From Marisimplicoccus sp038147335 (GTDB lineage Bacteria; Bacteroidota; Bacteroidia; Flavobacteriales; Flavobacteriaceae), in assembly GCA_038147335.1 (NCBI GenBank), contig JAYQTK010000006.1:186001-250000 (forward strand): a DNA stretch of 64,000 nucleotides, in the 5' to 3' direction. Numbering within the stretch: position 1 is the stretch's first letter; every line of letters starts with the position of its first letter. A model generated the notes under the pieces. That model had not been told where the DNA came from, searched no databases, and was given only the letters and a program-made list of their open reading frames with translations. A program made the position numbers and the translations under genes. Below, one piece after another: positions 7,422 through 15,755 of this stretch.

Positions 7422-9341
7422 CTATTCTTCTTTTACTTCTTCAAAATCAACATCCTGTACATCATCACCTTTAGAATCAGTATTTGTATTTTGACTATTT
7501 GAAGCAGGTCCTTCTCCAGTTTGACCAGCACCACTTTCTGCTTGTGCTTTGTACATTTCCTCTGAAGCATTTTTCCAAGCTTCGTTTATAGCATTCAATG
7601 TCTCATCAATTTTTTCTAGATCTTTTGACTCATATGCTTTTTTCAAATCCTCTAGAGCAGACTCAATTGGCTTCTTTTTATCATCAGATAATTTATCACC
7701 AAAGTCTTTAAGCTGTTTTTCAGTCTGGAATATCATTTGATCAGCACTGTTAAGTTTATCAACTTCCTCTTTGGCCTTTGAATCAGCTTCAGCATTAGCT
7801 TCAGCATCTTTTTTCATTTTTTCAATCTCCTCTTCTGTTAAACCAGAGGAAGCTTCAATTCTAATATCCTGAGATTTGTTAGTAGCTTTATCCAATGCAC
7901 TTACATTAATTATTCCATTAGCATCAATATCAAATGTAACCTCTATTTGAGGAACACCTCTTGGTGCAGGTGGAATTCCATCAAGATGAAATCTTCCAAT
8001 AGTTTTATTGTCTTTAGCCATTGGTCGCTCACCCTGAAGAACATGAATTTCTACAGATGGCTGATTATCAGCAGCGGTAGAGAAAACTTGTGATTTTTTT
8101 GTTGGAATCGTTGTATTTGACTCAATAAGCTTGGTCATTACATTACCCATTGTTTCTATTCCAAGTGATAGAGGAGTAACATCTAATAGTAATACATCTT
8201 CAACATCACCAGAGAGAACACCACCTTGAATTGCAGCTCCTACTGCAACAACTTCATCTGGATTAACTCCTTTTGATGGTTTTTTTCCAAATAAAGACTC
8301 GACCTCCTTTTGAATAATTGGAATCCTTGTTGAACCTCCTACTAAGATCACTTCATCAATATCTTTTTTAGTTAGACTAGCATCTTTTAATGCTTTTTTA
8401 ACTGGTTCCATAGATCTTTTAACTAATTCATCAGATAATTGCTCAAACTTAGCTCTTGTTAATGTAGTTACTAAGTGTTTAGGACCAGATGATGTAGCTG
8501 TTACATATGGTAAGTTAATTTCTGTTTGAGTGGATGAAGAAAGTTCTATTTTAGCTTTTTCTGCAGCCTCTTTTAGCCTTTGAAGCGCCATAGAATCATC
8601 CCTCAAGTCAATTTGCTCGTTTTTCTTAAATTCTTCAGCAAGAAAATCTATAATAACTTGATCAAAGTCATCTCCTCCAAGATGAGTATCTCCATTTGTA
8701 GATAGCACTTCAAATACTCCGTCACCAAGTTCTAATATAGATATATCAAATGTTCCACCTCCTAAATCATAAACTGCAATTTTTTTGTCCTTACCACCTT
8801 TATCCATTCCATAAGCTAGAGCAGCAGCAGTTGGTTCATTTATAATTCTTTGAACTTTAAGACCTGCAATCTCACCTGCTTCTTTTGTTGCTTGTCTTTG
8901 TGAATCATTAAAATATGCAGGTACGGTAACTACAGCTTCTGTAACACTTGATCCTAAATAATCTTCAGCAGTCTTCTTCATTTTCTGAAGAACCATAGCA
9001 GATAATTCTTGTGGTGTATACAACCTTCCGTCAATATCAACTCTAGGAGTATCATTGTCACCCTTGACTACTTTATATGCAACAGTTTTAACGTCATTAG
9101 ATGATTCACTGAATTTATTTCCCATGAACCTCTTAACTGAAGCAATTGTTTTTTCAGGATTAGTTACTGCTTGTCTTTTTGCAGGATCCCCTACTTTAAT
9201 TTCACCATCCTCAACAAATGCAATAACAGATGGTGTTGTTCTTTTTCCTTCAGCATTAGGTATAACAACCGGTTCACTTCCTTCCATAACAGAAACACAC
9301 GAGTTTGTGGTTCCTAAATCTATTCCAATAATTTTACTCAT
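7422..9341 (-). CDS. dnaK: Chaperone DnaK (Hsp70)
   Basis: ATP-dependent cytoplasmic chaperone of 639 residues. The nucleotide-binding domain shows GIDLGTTNSCV at the N-terminus, YDLGGGTFDISILE, and VGGSTRIP. The substrate-binding domain follows from about residue 390 (LLLDVTPLSLGIETMG). The last 40 residues are Gln/Ser/Asn-rich and end with the acidic DVDFEEVKEE. Full length with no defects. It is divergent from panB, with a 17-base perfect palindrome between the two. No CIRCE (TTAGCACTC-type) element is visible upstream. menI follows after 3 bases. Neither dnaJ nor grpE is adjacent. Confidence 0.98.
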   Translation of the reverse strand: MSKIIGIDLGTTNSCVSVMEGSEPVVIPNAEGKRTTPSVIAFVEDGEIKVGDPAKRQAVTNPEKTIASVKRFMGNKFSESSNDVKTVAYKVVKGDNDTPRVDIDGRLYTPQELSAMVLQKMKKTAEDYLGSSVTEAVVTVPAYFNDSQRQATKEAGEIAGLKVQRIINEPTAAALAYGMDKGGKDKKIAVYDLGGGTFDISILELGDGVFEVLSTNGDTHLGGDDFDQVIIDFLAEEFKKNEQIDLRDDSMALQRLKEAAEKAKIELSSSTQTEINLPYVTATSSGPKHLVTTLTRAKFEQLSDELVKRSMEPVKKALKDASLTKKDIDEVILVGGSTRIPIIQKEVESLFGKKPSKGVNPDEVVAVGAAIQGGVLSGDVEDVLLLDVTPLSLGIETMGNVMTKLIESNTTIPTKKSQVFSTAADNQPSVEIHVLQGERPMAKDNKTIGRFHLDGIPPAPRGVPQIEVTFDIDANGIINVSALDKATNKSQDIRIEASSGLTEEEIEKMKKDAEANAEADSKAKEEVDKLNSADQMIFQTEKQLKDFGDKLSDDKKKPIESALEDLKKAYESKDLEKIDETLNAINEAWKNASEEMYKAQAESGAGQTGEGPASNSQNTNTDSKGDDVQDVDFEEVKEE

Positions 9342-9391
9342 AATCTTTAATTTTATTTAACTATTGACAACCATTATGCCAATTTAAATAA

Positions 9392-9408
9392 TATGACATT
9401 ATGTCATA
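9392..9408. promoter_or_regulatory. 17-base perfect palindrome between dnaK and panB
   Basis: TATGACATTATGTCATA is an 8+1+8 inverted repeat. It lies 51 bases upstream of the dnaK start and 45 bases upstream of the panB ATG at 9453, so a bound dimer could affect either gene. It is not the CIRCE sequence. Candidate operator; the regulator is unknown. Confidence 0.4.
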
Positions 9409-9430
9409 ATAGTAGTAAATATATTTATAC

Positions 9431-9438
9431 TATTTTTG
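9431..9438 (+). promoter_or_regulatory. Putative -7 element TATTTTTG for panB
   Basis: TATTTTTG (TAnnTTTG) ends 14 bases before the panB ATG at 9453, giving a short leader of roughly 8 bases. Its position argues against the earlier in-frame ATG at 9393. Confidence 0.45.
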
Positions 9439-9452
9439 TGAAAAATCATATA

Positions 9453-10268
9453 ATGACCAATAACTCCAATCAATCAAGAGTAACAATTAAGATTCTTAAT
9501 CAGATGAAAAACAATTCTGAGAAAATTTCAATGCTTACTGCTTATGATTTCAGTTTTGCAAAAATAATTGATGAAGCAGGCATTGATATTATTTTAGTTG
9601 GTGATTCTGCATCAAATGTGATGGCTGGTCATGAGACTACACTGCCAATTACTCTTGATCAAATGATATATCATGCAAGTTCAGTAGTTAGGGCAGTCAA
9701 TAGAGCCTTAGTTATTGTTGACCTTCCCTTTGGAACCTATCAAGCTGATTCTAAAGAGGCATTAAAATCTGCAATTAAAATAATGAAGGAATCGGGAGCT
9801 CATGCTGTTAAATTAGAAGGAGGATATCAAGCTAAAGAGTCAATAGAAAGAATTATCCAAGCCGGAATTCCTGTGATGGGTCATTTAGGTTTAACACCTC
9901 AATCTATATATAAATTTGGGACATATGAAGTTAGAGCAAAAGATAAACAAGAGGCTGATACATTATTAAATGATGCATTAATGCTTGAAGAGATTGGCTG
10001 TTTCTCTGTTCTATTAGAAAAAATACCAAATAAACTTTCAAAAGAAGTTTCCTCAAAATTAACAGTTCCAATCATCGGAATTGGAGCAGGAAGCCATGTT
10101 GATGGACAGGTTCTTGTACTGCAAGATATGCTTGGAATGAATAAAGACTTCAGTCCAAGATTCTTAAGAAGATATCTTGATTTAGACTCATTAATTGGTA
10201 ATGCTGTAAAAAAATACTCTACTGATATTAAAAGTGGAGATTTTCCTAATGAAGAAGAGCAATACTGA
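9453..10268 (+). CDS. panB: 3-methyl-2-oxobutanoate hydroxymethyltransferase
   Basis: Transfers a hydroxymethyl group from methylene-tetrahydrofolate to 2-ketoisovalerate, first committed step of pantothenate and CoA synthesis. The substrate is also the valine precursor made by the ilv genes at 21-27 kb. Seen in the TIM barrel: LTAYDFSFAKIIDEAG, the Mg-binding VGDSASNVMAGHETTLP, DLPFGTYQ, VKLEGG with the substrate Lys-Glu region, and GHLGLTPQS. I start at ATG 9453 (MTNNSNQSRV, 271 residues) because the frame's earlier ATG at 9393 lies inside the palindrome and upstream of the -7 element. The 3' end overlaps the pseudouridine synthase start. Confidence 0.95.
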   Translation: MTNNSNQSRVTIKILNQMKNNSEKISMLTAYDFSFAKIIDEAGIDIILVGDSASNVMAGHETTLPITLDQMIYHASSVVRAVNRALVIVDLPFGTYQADSKEALKSAIKIMKESGAHAVKLEGGYQAKESIERIIQAGIPVMGHLGLTPQSIYKFGTYEVRAKDKQEADTLLNDALMLEEIGCFSVLLEKIPNKLSKEVSSKLTVPIIGIGAGSHVDGQVLVLQDMLGMNKDFSPRFLRRYLDLDSLIGNAVKKYSTDIKSGDFPNEEEQY

Positions 10269-10956
10269 TTTGAAACTGAAAAAATCTGAAATACTCTTTG
10301 AGGATAATCATTTGATAATCATCAATAAAAAACCTGGAATACTTGTTCAAGGTGATATTACTGGAGATATTTCATTAATTGAAATCACTAAAGACTACAT
10401 AAAAAATAAGTATAATAAAAAAGGAAATGTTTTTTTAGGTTTAGTAAATAGAATTGATAGACCTACCTCAGGAATTGTAATTTTTGCAAAGACCAGTAAA
10501 GCTTTATCTAGAATGAATGAAATACTTAGAAATCGAGAAATACAAAAAATCTATTGGCTAATTATATCGAATAAATTTGCTTCAAATAATGGAAAAATAG
10601 AAGGATGGTTTAGAAAGAATTCAAAACAGAATAAATCTTATTTTTTTGAATCTCAGGTAACTAACTCAAAATTTGGAAGCTTATCCTATAAGAAACTCAA
10701 GACACTAGATAATTATTGTTTAGTAGAAGTTGAACTTATAACTGGAAGACACCATCAAATTAGATGCAGTTTTTCAGAATTAGGATACCCAATTCAAGGA
10801 GATTTAAAGTATGGTTCAAAAAGATCAAACAAAGACGGTGGCATTTATCTTCACTCAAGGAGTTTAGAGTTTATTCATCCTGTTTCGAAAAATAAAATAT
10901 TTTTAAAAGCAGATACCCCTAAGACAGGACTGTGGACTGCTTCTCCTTCCTATTAA
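10249..10956 (+). CDS. RluA family pseudouridine synthase
   Basis: Isomerises uridine to pseudouridine in rRNA or tRNA. About 235 residues, single catalytic domain without an N-terminal S4 domain, so closer to the TruC/RluA-short type than to RluC/D. The catalytic-Asp motif is visible as GLVNRIDRPTSGIVIFAKTS, followed by the conserved ELITGRHHQIRCSFSELGYPIQGDLKYG block. The frame opens at a GTG at 10234, but the ATG at 10249 (MKKSNTDLK) gives a more usual start; it overlaps panB by 20 bases. The target nucleotide cannot be assigned. The 3' end overlaps the convergent gene by 38 bases. Confidence 0.88.
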   Translation: MKKSNTDLKLKKSEILFEDNHLIIINKKPGILVQGDITGDISLIEITKDYIKNKYNKKGNVFLGLVNRIDRPTSGIVIFAKTSKALSRMNEILRNREIQKIYWLIISNKFASNNGKIEGWFRKNSKQNKSYFFESQVTNSKFGSLSYKKLKTLDNYCLVEVELITGRHHQIRCSFSELGYPIQGDLKYGSKRSNKDGGIYLHSRSLEFIHPVSKNKIFLKADTPKTGLWTASPSY

Positions 10957-12490
10957 TCAAAATAGCTTTTTCTTTTATAATATATTGTAAAGGCTTTCTA
11001 TCTATTTTACTTTCTAACCATGAGATAATATCTAGGTAAAGAAAAGCTCTTTTTTCATATGGATCATCTTCATATTTTTTTAGTTCATTATAAAGATTTC
11101 TTAGGAAACCTTTTATTTCTCCTGGGTAAATATTCTCCAATCCATTCAGATACTTTAGAATTGTTTTTTGAACTTCATGTAAATCATTAAGCTTATCCAA
11201 ATAATTATATGTTTCCTTTATGATTTTATCCAAATTAAAGTCAAGTCCTGCCTCCCAATGAGCTATTAGATTTAGAATTCTAGTAAAACATTGAAGGTCT
11301 TCCCTCATTTTTATATTTTTATTTCTCATTATCAAACTGGTATATTTAATACATTTATCAAAGTCATCAACTGTAAAATACATACAAGCAATTTTATAAT
11401 ATAGAAGCATAATATGATGGTGATCAATAAAATTTTTATTTTTTTCAATACCATCTAGGACTTCAGGAATAATTTTTATTGACTCTTTAAATGTTCCCTC
11501 CAAAACATGAAGATTGAAGAGATTGTTATACTTATATAAAAAAATTAATGCATTTAAATTCTGATTAACAGGAAACGATTCATCCTCAACAACTTTTATC
11601 ATATCATCCAAACGATTTTTAAATTTAGATGGATATTTAATTAGAGATAATGCCTCAAGTAAAAAATTATAGCCTTTCAAATAGTAAACTGGATGAATTT
11701 TTATCATCTCAGGCTTATTATTAAATGTATCGATCCATTTTGATGCATATTTATAACTTGAAAGGAAATCTTGAGCCAAGAGACTATACCATACCCATGA
11801 TTGATAATAAATTAGTTTTTCTCTAAATCCTAATTTTTCAGGGTTATAGTATTTAATTTTTTCATCAAATATTGTTTTAATCTCTTTTGACTCAGAGTCA
11901 CTTTTTGCATATCCTGCTTTAATTAGCTTTTCATATAATTGAAGAGAGATATTTGATAATGAACTTGAAACATCATTAAGCTGTTTTAGATGATTTGTCT
12001 GATTAACTAATTCATCAGTCCTGTTACTAAGACTTCTTGTTACATATAAAGATTCAATTAATTTTTCAAACTCTACGATTTCATATGCAGAAGTATTTTC
12101 ATCATATTTTAAAGCATATGACTTTACTTTATCAAGAATCTTTAAACTTTGCTTATAAAGTCCCTTTTGATATAAAATAGTTGCAAAATCAATCTGACCT
12201 CTAATATGAAGCTTAACATTTTTGTGCTGTGGATTTAACCTAAGACTAATTAATATTTGTTTATACAGATGGGCTTTAAGATTTGAAAGCTGTTGCTTTG
12301 TAACTATATTACTTTCAATAATCTTCTTTTCATCGTATTTTCTCATCTTGTCTAGAAGGTTGAATAAGTTTAAAAACTTTGAATCTTCATTAGAATCCAT
12401 TCTTCCAACATAAAGTTTAAATTGTCTTTTCTCAGACTTTGTTAAGGATTTTATAAGTACAAAAAGATTATCTTTGATATCAGTAGTCAT
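10919..12490 (-). CDS. Conserved helical (TPR-like) protein of unknown function
   Basis: 523 residues, no signal peptide and no membrane segment, so cytoplasmic. The N-terminus reads LIKSLTKSEKRQFKLYVGR, a pattern I associate with an uncharacterised family in Bacteroidota, and the rest is almost entirely amphipathic helix with TPR-like spacing (LYQKGLYKQSLKILDKVKSYALKYD, ACMYFTVDDFDKCIKYTSL). I see no catalytic motif. It probably acts as a protein-protein scaffold. It is alone on its strand, divergent from leuA, and overlaps the pseudouridine synthase 3' end by 38 bases. No function should be inferred from this location. Confidence 0.75.
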   Translation of the reverse strand: MTTDIKDNLFVLIKSLTKSEKRQFKLYVGRMDSNEDSKFLNLFNLLDKMRKYDEKKIIESNIVTKQQLSNLKAHLYKQILISLRLNPQHKNVKLHIRGQIDFATILYQKGLYKQSLKILDKVKSYALKYDENTSAYEIVEFEKLIESLYVTRSLSNRTDELVNQTNHLKQLNDVSSSLSNISLQLYEKLIKAGYAKSDSESKEIKTIFDEKIKYYNPEKLGFREKLIYYQSWVWYSLLAQDFLSSYKYASKWIDTFNNKPEMIKIHPVYYLKGYNFLLEALSLIKYPSKFKNRLDDMIKVVEDESFPVNQNLNALIFLYKYNNLFNLHVLEGTFKESIKIIPEVLDGIEKNKNFIDHHHIMLLYYKIACMYFTVDDFDKCIKYTSLIMRNKNIKMREDLQCFTRILNLIAHWEAGLDFNLDKIIKETYNYLDKLNDLHEVQKTILKYLNGLENIYPGEIKGFLRNLYNELKKYEDDPYEKRAFLYLDIISWLESKIDRKPLQYIIKEKAILINRKEKQSTVLS

Positions 12491-12615
12491 TGTATATATA
12501 TATTATTTATATTATTGATTATCAATATTTTAAATATTAATTAATGTTTTCGGACATTGTAAAATTAATATACTTTTTTTTAACTATCATCATTTAAGTA
12601 ATAATTTAGTAAGGA

Positions 12616-13776
12616 ATGAAAAATCAGGTTCAAATTTTTGATACAACTTTAAGAGATGGAGAACAGGTTCCAGGTTGTAAACTTGATACCAAAAGTAAAT
12701 TAATTTTAGCAGAGAAAATTGATCTACTTGGAGTTGACATCATTGAAGCAGGCTTTCCAATTTCAAGTCCTGGAGATTTTAAATCGGTTGTCGAAATCTC
12801 CAAGATTATAAAAAACGCATCAGTATGTGCTTTGAGTAGAGCTAACGAAAAAGATATTGATGTTGCAGCTGAGTCATTAAAAAATGCAAAAAAACCCAGA
12901 ATCCATACTGGTATAGGCACATCTGAAGTTCATATTAAATATAAATTCAACTCAAATAAAGATTCTATAATTGAAATAGCAAAAAAATCAGTTGCTCATG
13001 CAAGAAAGTACGTGGACGATGTTGAATTTTATGCCGAAGATGCTGGTAGAACAGATAATGAATTTCTTGCAAAAGTATGTGAAGAAGTTATTAAGTCTGG
13101 AGCTACTGTTTTAAATATACCTGACACAACTGGCTATTGCTTACCTAGTGAATATGGAGATAAAATTAAGTTTTTAATAAATAATGTTAAAGGGATTGAA
13201 AATGTTACAGTTTCATGTCACTGCCATAACGATCTCGGGCTAGCAACTGCTAACTCCATATATGGAGTTATTAATGGCGCAAGACAAATTGAGTGTACAG
13301 TTAATGGTATTGGAGAGAGAGCAGGAAACACATCTTTGGAAGAAGTTGTTATGATTTTAAGACAGCATACTGATTTGAACCTAGATACTAATATTAACTC
13401 CAAACTTCTAAATGAAACAAGCCAAAAGGTATCAGAACTTATGGGGATGCCTGTTCAACCAAATAAGGCTATAGTTGGATCTAATGCATTTGCTCACAGT
13501 TCTGGAATTCATCAAGATGGTGTTATTAAAAAAAGAGAAACATATGAAATAATTGACCCACTTGATGTTGGTGTAGATAAATCATCAATTGTACTGACAG
13601 CTAGGAGTGGTAGAGCTGCATTGGCATTTAGAATGAAACAGTATGGCGTTAATCTAACGAAAAAAGAGCTAGATGATGTATATAATGAGTTTTTAATAGT
13701 AGCTGACAAAAAGAAAGAAGTAACAGACACAGATTTTCCTGAAATTCTTCAGAATAAAAATATTAGTTATGGCTAA
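12616..13776 (+). CDS. leuA: 2-isopropylmalate synthase, short form without regulatory domain
   Basis: Condenses acetyl-CoA with 2-ketoisovalerate, first step of leucine synthesis. 386 residues: a DRE-TIM catalytic barrel (FDTTLRDGEQVPGCKL at residues 8-23; metal-binding HCHNDLG; NGIGERAGNTSLEEV) plus the linker domain (FAHSSGIHQDGVIK). The C-terminal leucine-binding LeuA_dimer domain of the long form is absent, which is how this family usually looks in flavobacteria. It opens the plus-strand leu run and overlaps leuC by 8 bases. Feedback control by leucine would need another mechanism or the second synthase at 15755. Upstream DNA is very AT-rich with no clear attenuator. Confidence 0.92.
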   Translation: MKNQVQIFDTTLRDGEQVPGCKLDTKSKLILAEKIDLLGVDIIEAGFPISSPGDFKSVVEISKIIKNASVCALSRANEKDIDVAAESLKNAKKPRIHTGIGTSEVHIKYKFNSNKDSIIEIAKKSVAHARKYVDDVEFYAEDAGRTDNEFLAKVCEEVIKSGATVLNIPDTTGYCLPSEYGDKIKFLINNVKGIENVTVSCHCHNDLGLATANSIYGVINGARQIECTVNGIGERAGNTSLEEVVMILRQHTDLNLDTNINSKLLNETSQKVSELMGMPVQPNKAIVGSNAFAHSSGIHQDGVIKKRETYEIIDPLDVGVDKSSIVLTARSGRAALAFRMKQYGVNLTKKELDDVYNEFLIVADKKKEVTDTDFPEILQNKNISYG

Positions 13777-15157
13777 AACACTATTTGATAAAGTTTGGGA
13801 TTCACATGTAATTGAAAAAATAAAAGATGGCCCAGATGTTCTTTTTATAGACAGACATTTCATTCATGAAGTTACAAGTCCAGTAGCATTTGTTGGGCTT
13901 AAGAACAGAGGTCTTAAAGTAATGTTTCCTGATAAAACTTTTGCTACTGCTGACCATAATACACCAACAATAAATCAACATCTACCAATTAAGGATAAAC
14001 TATCAGCTATGCAGGTAAAAACCCTAGAAAAAAATTGTATTGAGCATGGCATTGATTTTTGGGGACTTGGTCATAATAAAAATGGGATTGTCCATGTTAT
14101 TGGTCCAGAGAATGGTATAACTCAGCCAGGACTTACAATTGTATGTGGAGATTCTCATACATCTACTCATGGTGCATTTGGAGCTATTGCATTTGGTATA
14201 GGAACCTCTGAAGTTGAAATGGTTCTTGCATGTCAGTCAATAATGCAACAAAAGCCTTTAAAAATGAGAATAAACATTGATGGATCTCTAAATTCTCATG
14301 TTACACCCAAGGATGTTGCTATTTATATTATATCAAGACTTTCTTCCTCTGGTGCAACTGGATATTTTGTCGAATATTCAGGAGAAGTTTTTAAAAATAT
14401 GAGTATGGAGGGTAGAATGACTGTCTGTAATCTTAGTATTGAAATGGGTGCAAGAGGTGGAATGATTGCCCCAGATGAGAAAACATTTGAATACATAAAA
14501 GGTAGAGAATATGCTCCTAAAGGAGAGGTATGGGAGAATGCTCTATCCTATTGGAAATCTTTAAAGACTGATAATGATGCAATTTTTGATAAAGAATTTA
14601 ACTTTAATGCAAGTGATATTGAACCTATGATTACTTATGGGACTAATCCAGGTATGGCTATTCCCATTTCTAAATCAATTCCGGGTTCCGGTTCAGACTC
14701 AGAATCATCATATCAAAAGGCACTCGATTATATGGAGTTTAAGGAAGGTGAAATGATGATTGGTAAAAAAATTGACTATGTCTTCCTTGGAAGCTGCACA
14801 AATGGTAGAATTGAAGATTTTAGAACATTTGCCAGCTTAATAAAAGGTAGAAGAAAATCTGATGATGTTGATGCTTGGCTTGTGCCTGGATCACATAAAG
14901 TATTAAAAAGCATTAAAGATGAAGGAATTTTAGACATCTTAACAGATTCCGGTTTTCAATTGAGAGAACCTGGTTGTTCTGCATGTCTAGCAATGAATGA
15001 TGACAAAATACCCAAGGGAAAATATGCGGTAAGTACCACAAATAGAAATTTTGAAGGAAGACAAGGACCTGGTGCTAGAACTTTACTTGCAAGCCCTTTG
15101 GTCGCTGCTGCTACTGCTATTACTGGAAAAATAACTGATCCAAGAGAAATTATTTAA
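13769..15157 (+). CDS. leuC: 3-isopropylmalate dehydratase large subunit
   Basis: Aconitase-family subunit that, with LeuD, isomerises 2- to 3-isopropylmalate; the same pair can act on citramalate. 462 residues. The [4Fe-4S] ligands are visible in FLGSCTNGRIEDFR and EPGCSACLAMND, and the substrate loop reads VCGDSHTSTHGAFG. It overlaps leuA by 8 bases and is followed one base later by leuD, so the subunits are co-translated. Full length with no defects. Confidence 0.97.
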   Translation: MAKTLFDKVWDSHVIEKIKDGPDVLFIDRHFIHEVTSPVAFVGLKNRGLKVMFPDKTFATADHNTPTINQHLPIKDKLSAMQVKTLEKNCIEHGIDFWGLGHNKNGIVHVIGPENGITQPGLTIVCGDSHTSTHGAFGAIAFGIGTSEVEMVLACQSIMQQKPLKMRINIDGSLNSHVTPKDVAIYIISRLSSSGATGYFVEYSGEVFKNMSMEGRMTVCNLSIEMGARGGMIAPDEKTFEYIKGREYAPKGEVWENALSYWKSLKTDNDAIFDKEFNFNASDIEPMITYGTNPGMAIPISKSIPGSGSDSESSYQKALDYMEFKEGEMMIGKKIDYVFLGSCTNGRIEDFRTFASLIKGRRKSDDVDAWLVPGSHKVLKSIKDEGILDILTDSGFQLREPGCSACLAMNDDKIPKGKYAVSTTNRNFEGRQGPGARTLLASPLVAAATAITGKITDPREII

Positions 15158-15158
15158 A

Positions 15159-15755
15159 ATGGCTTACGATAAATTTAACATTCTGAACAGTTCAGCTGTT
15201 CCACTTAATATCGATAATGTAGATACAGATCAAATTATCCCAGCAAGATTTTTGAAAGCAACTGAAAGAAAAGGGTTTGGTGAAAATCTTTTTAAAGATT
15301 GGAGATACAACTCAGATGGTACTACTATTGATTCATTTCCTTTAAACAATAAAATCTACAATGGAAGGATACTTGTTGCAGGGAAAAATTTTGGATGTGG
15401 ATCTTCAAGAGAGCATGCAGTTTGGGCAATATATGACTACGGATTCAGAGCTGTCGTATCAAGTTTTTTTGCTGATATATTTAAAAATAACTGTTTGAAT
15501 ATTGGTGTTCTTCCTATTCAAGTTTCAGAGGAATTTTTAATTGATATTTTTTCCCAAATTGATACAAATCCAGAAAGTAATTTTGAGGTAAACCTGGAAA
15601 TTCAAGAATTTAAGATTATTGAAACTGGAAAGTCTGAAAAGTTCAATATTAGCTCTTACAAAAAGAGCAACATGTCAAATGGTTTTGACGATATAGATTA
15701 CCTTATAAATAAGAAGCAAGAAATATCTAAATTTGCCAATAATTCTCCATACTAA
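15159..15755 (+). CDS. leuD: 3-isopropylmalate dehydratase small subunit
   Basis: Swivelling-domain partner of LeuC, 198 residues. The family motif KNFGCGSSREHAVWAI is intact and NVDTDQIIPARFLK marks the N-terminal half. One base separates it from leuC and its stop overlaps the start of the next synthase by one base (TAATG), giving a tightly coupled run. Length is normal for the bacterial heterodimeric form. Confidence 0.97.
   Translation: MAYDKFNILNSSAVPLNIDNVDTDQIIPARFLKATERKGFGENLFKDWRYNSDGTTIDSFPLNNKIYNGRILVAGKNFGCGSSREHAVWAIYDYGFRAVVSSFFADIFKNNCLNIGVLPIQVSEEFLIDIFSQIDTNPESNFEVNLEIQEFKIIETGKSEKFNISSYKKSNMSNGFDDIDYLINKKQEISKFANNSPY

Noticed and set aside
12513..12527. 15-base palindrome TATTGATTATCAATA between the helical protein gene and leuA, next to a second palindrome of A/T only
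   Set aside because: The gap is extremely AT-rich, so such inverted repeats are expected by chance; no -7 element sits nearby to give it a regulatory position.
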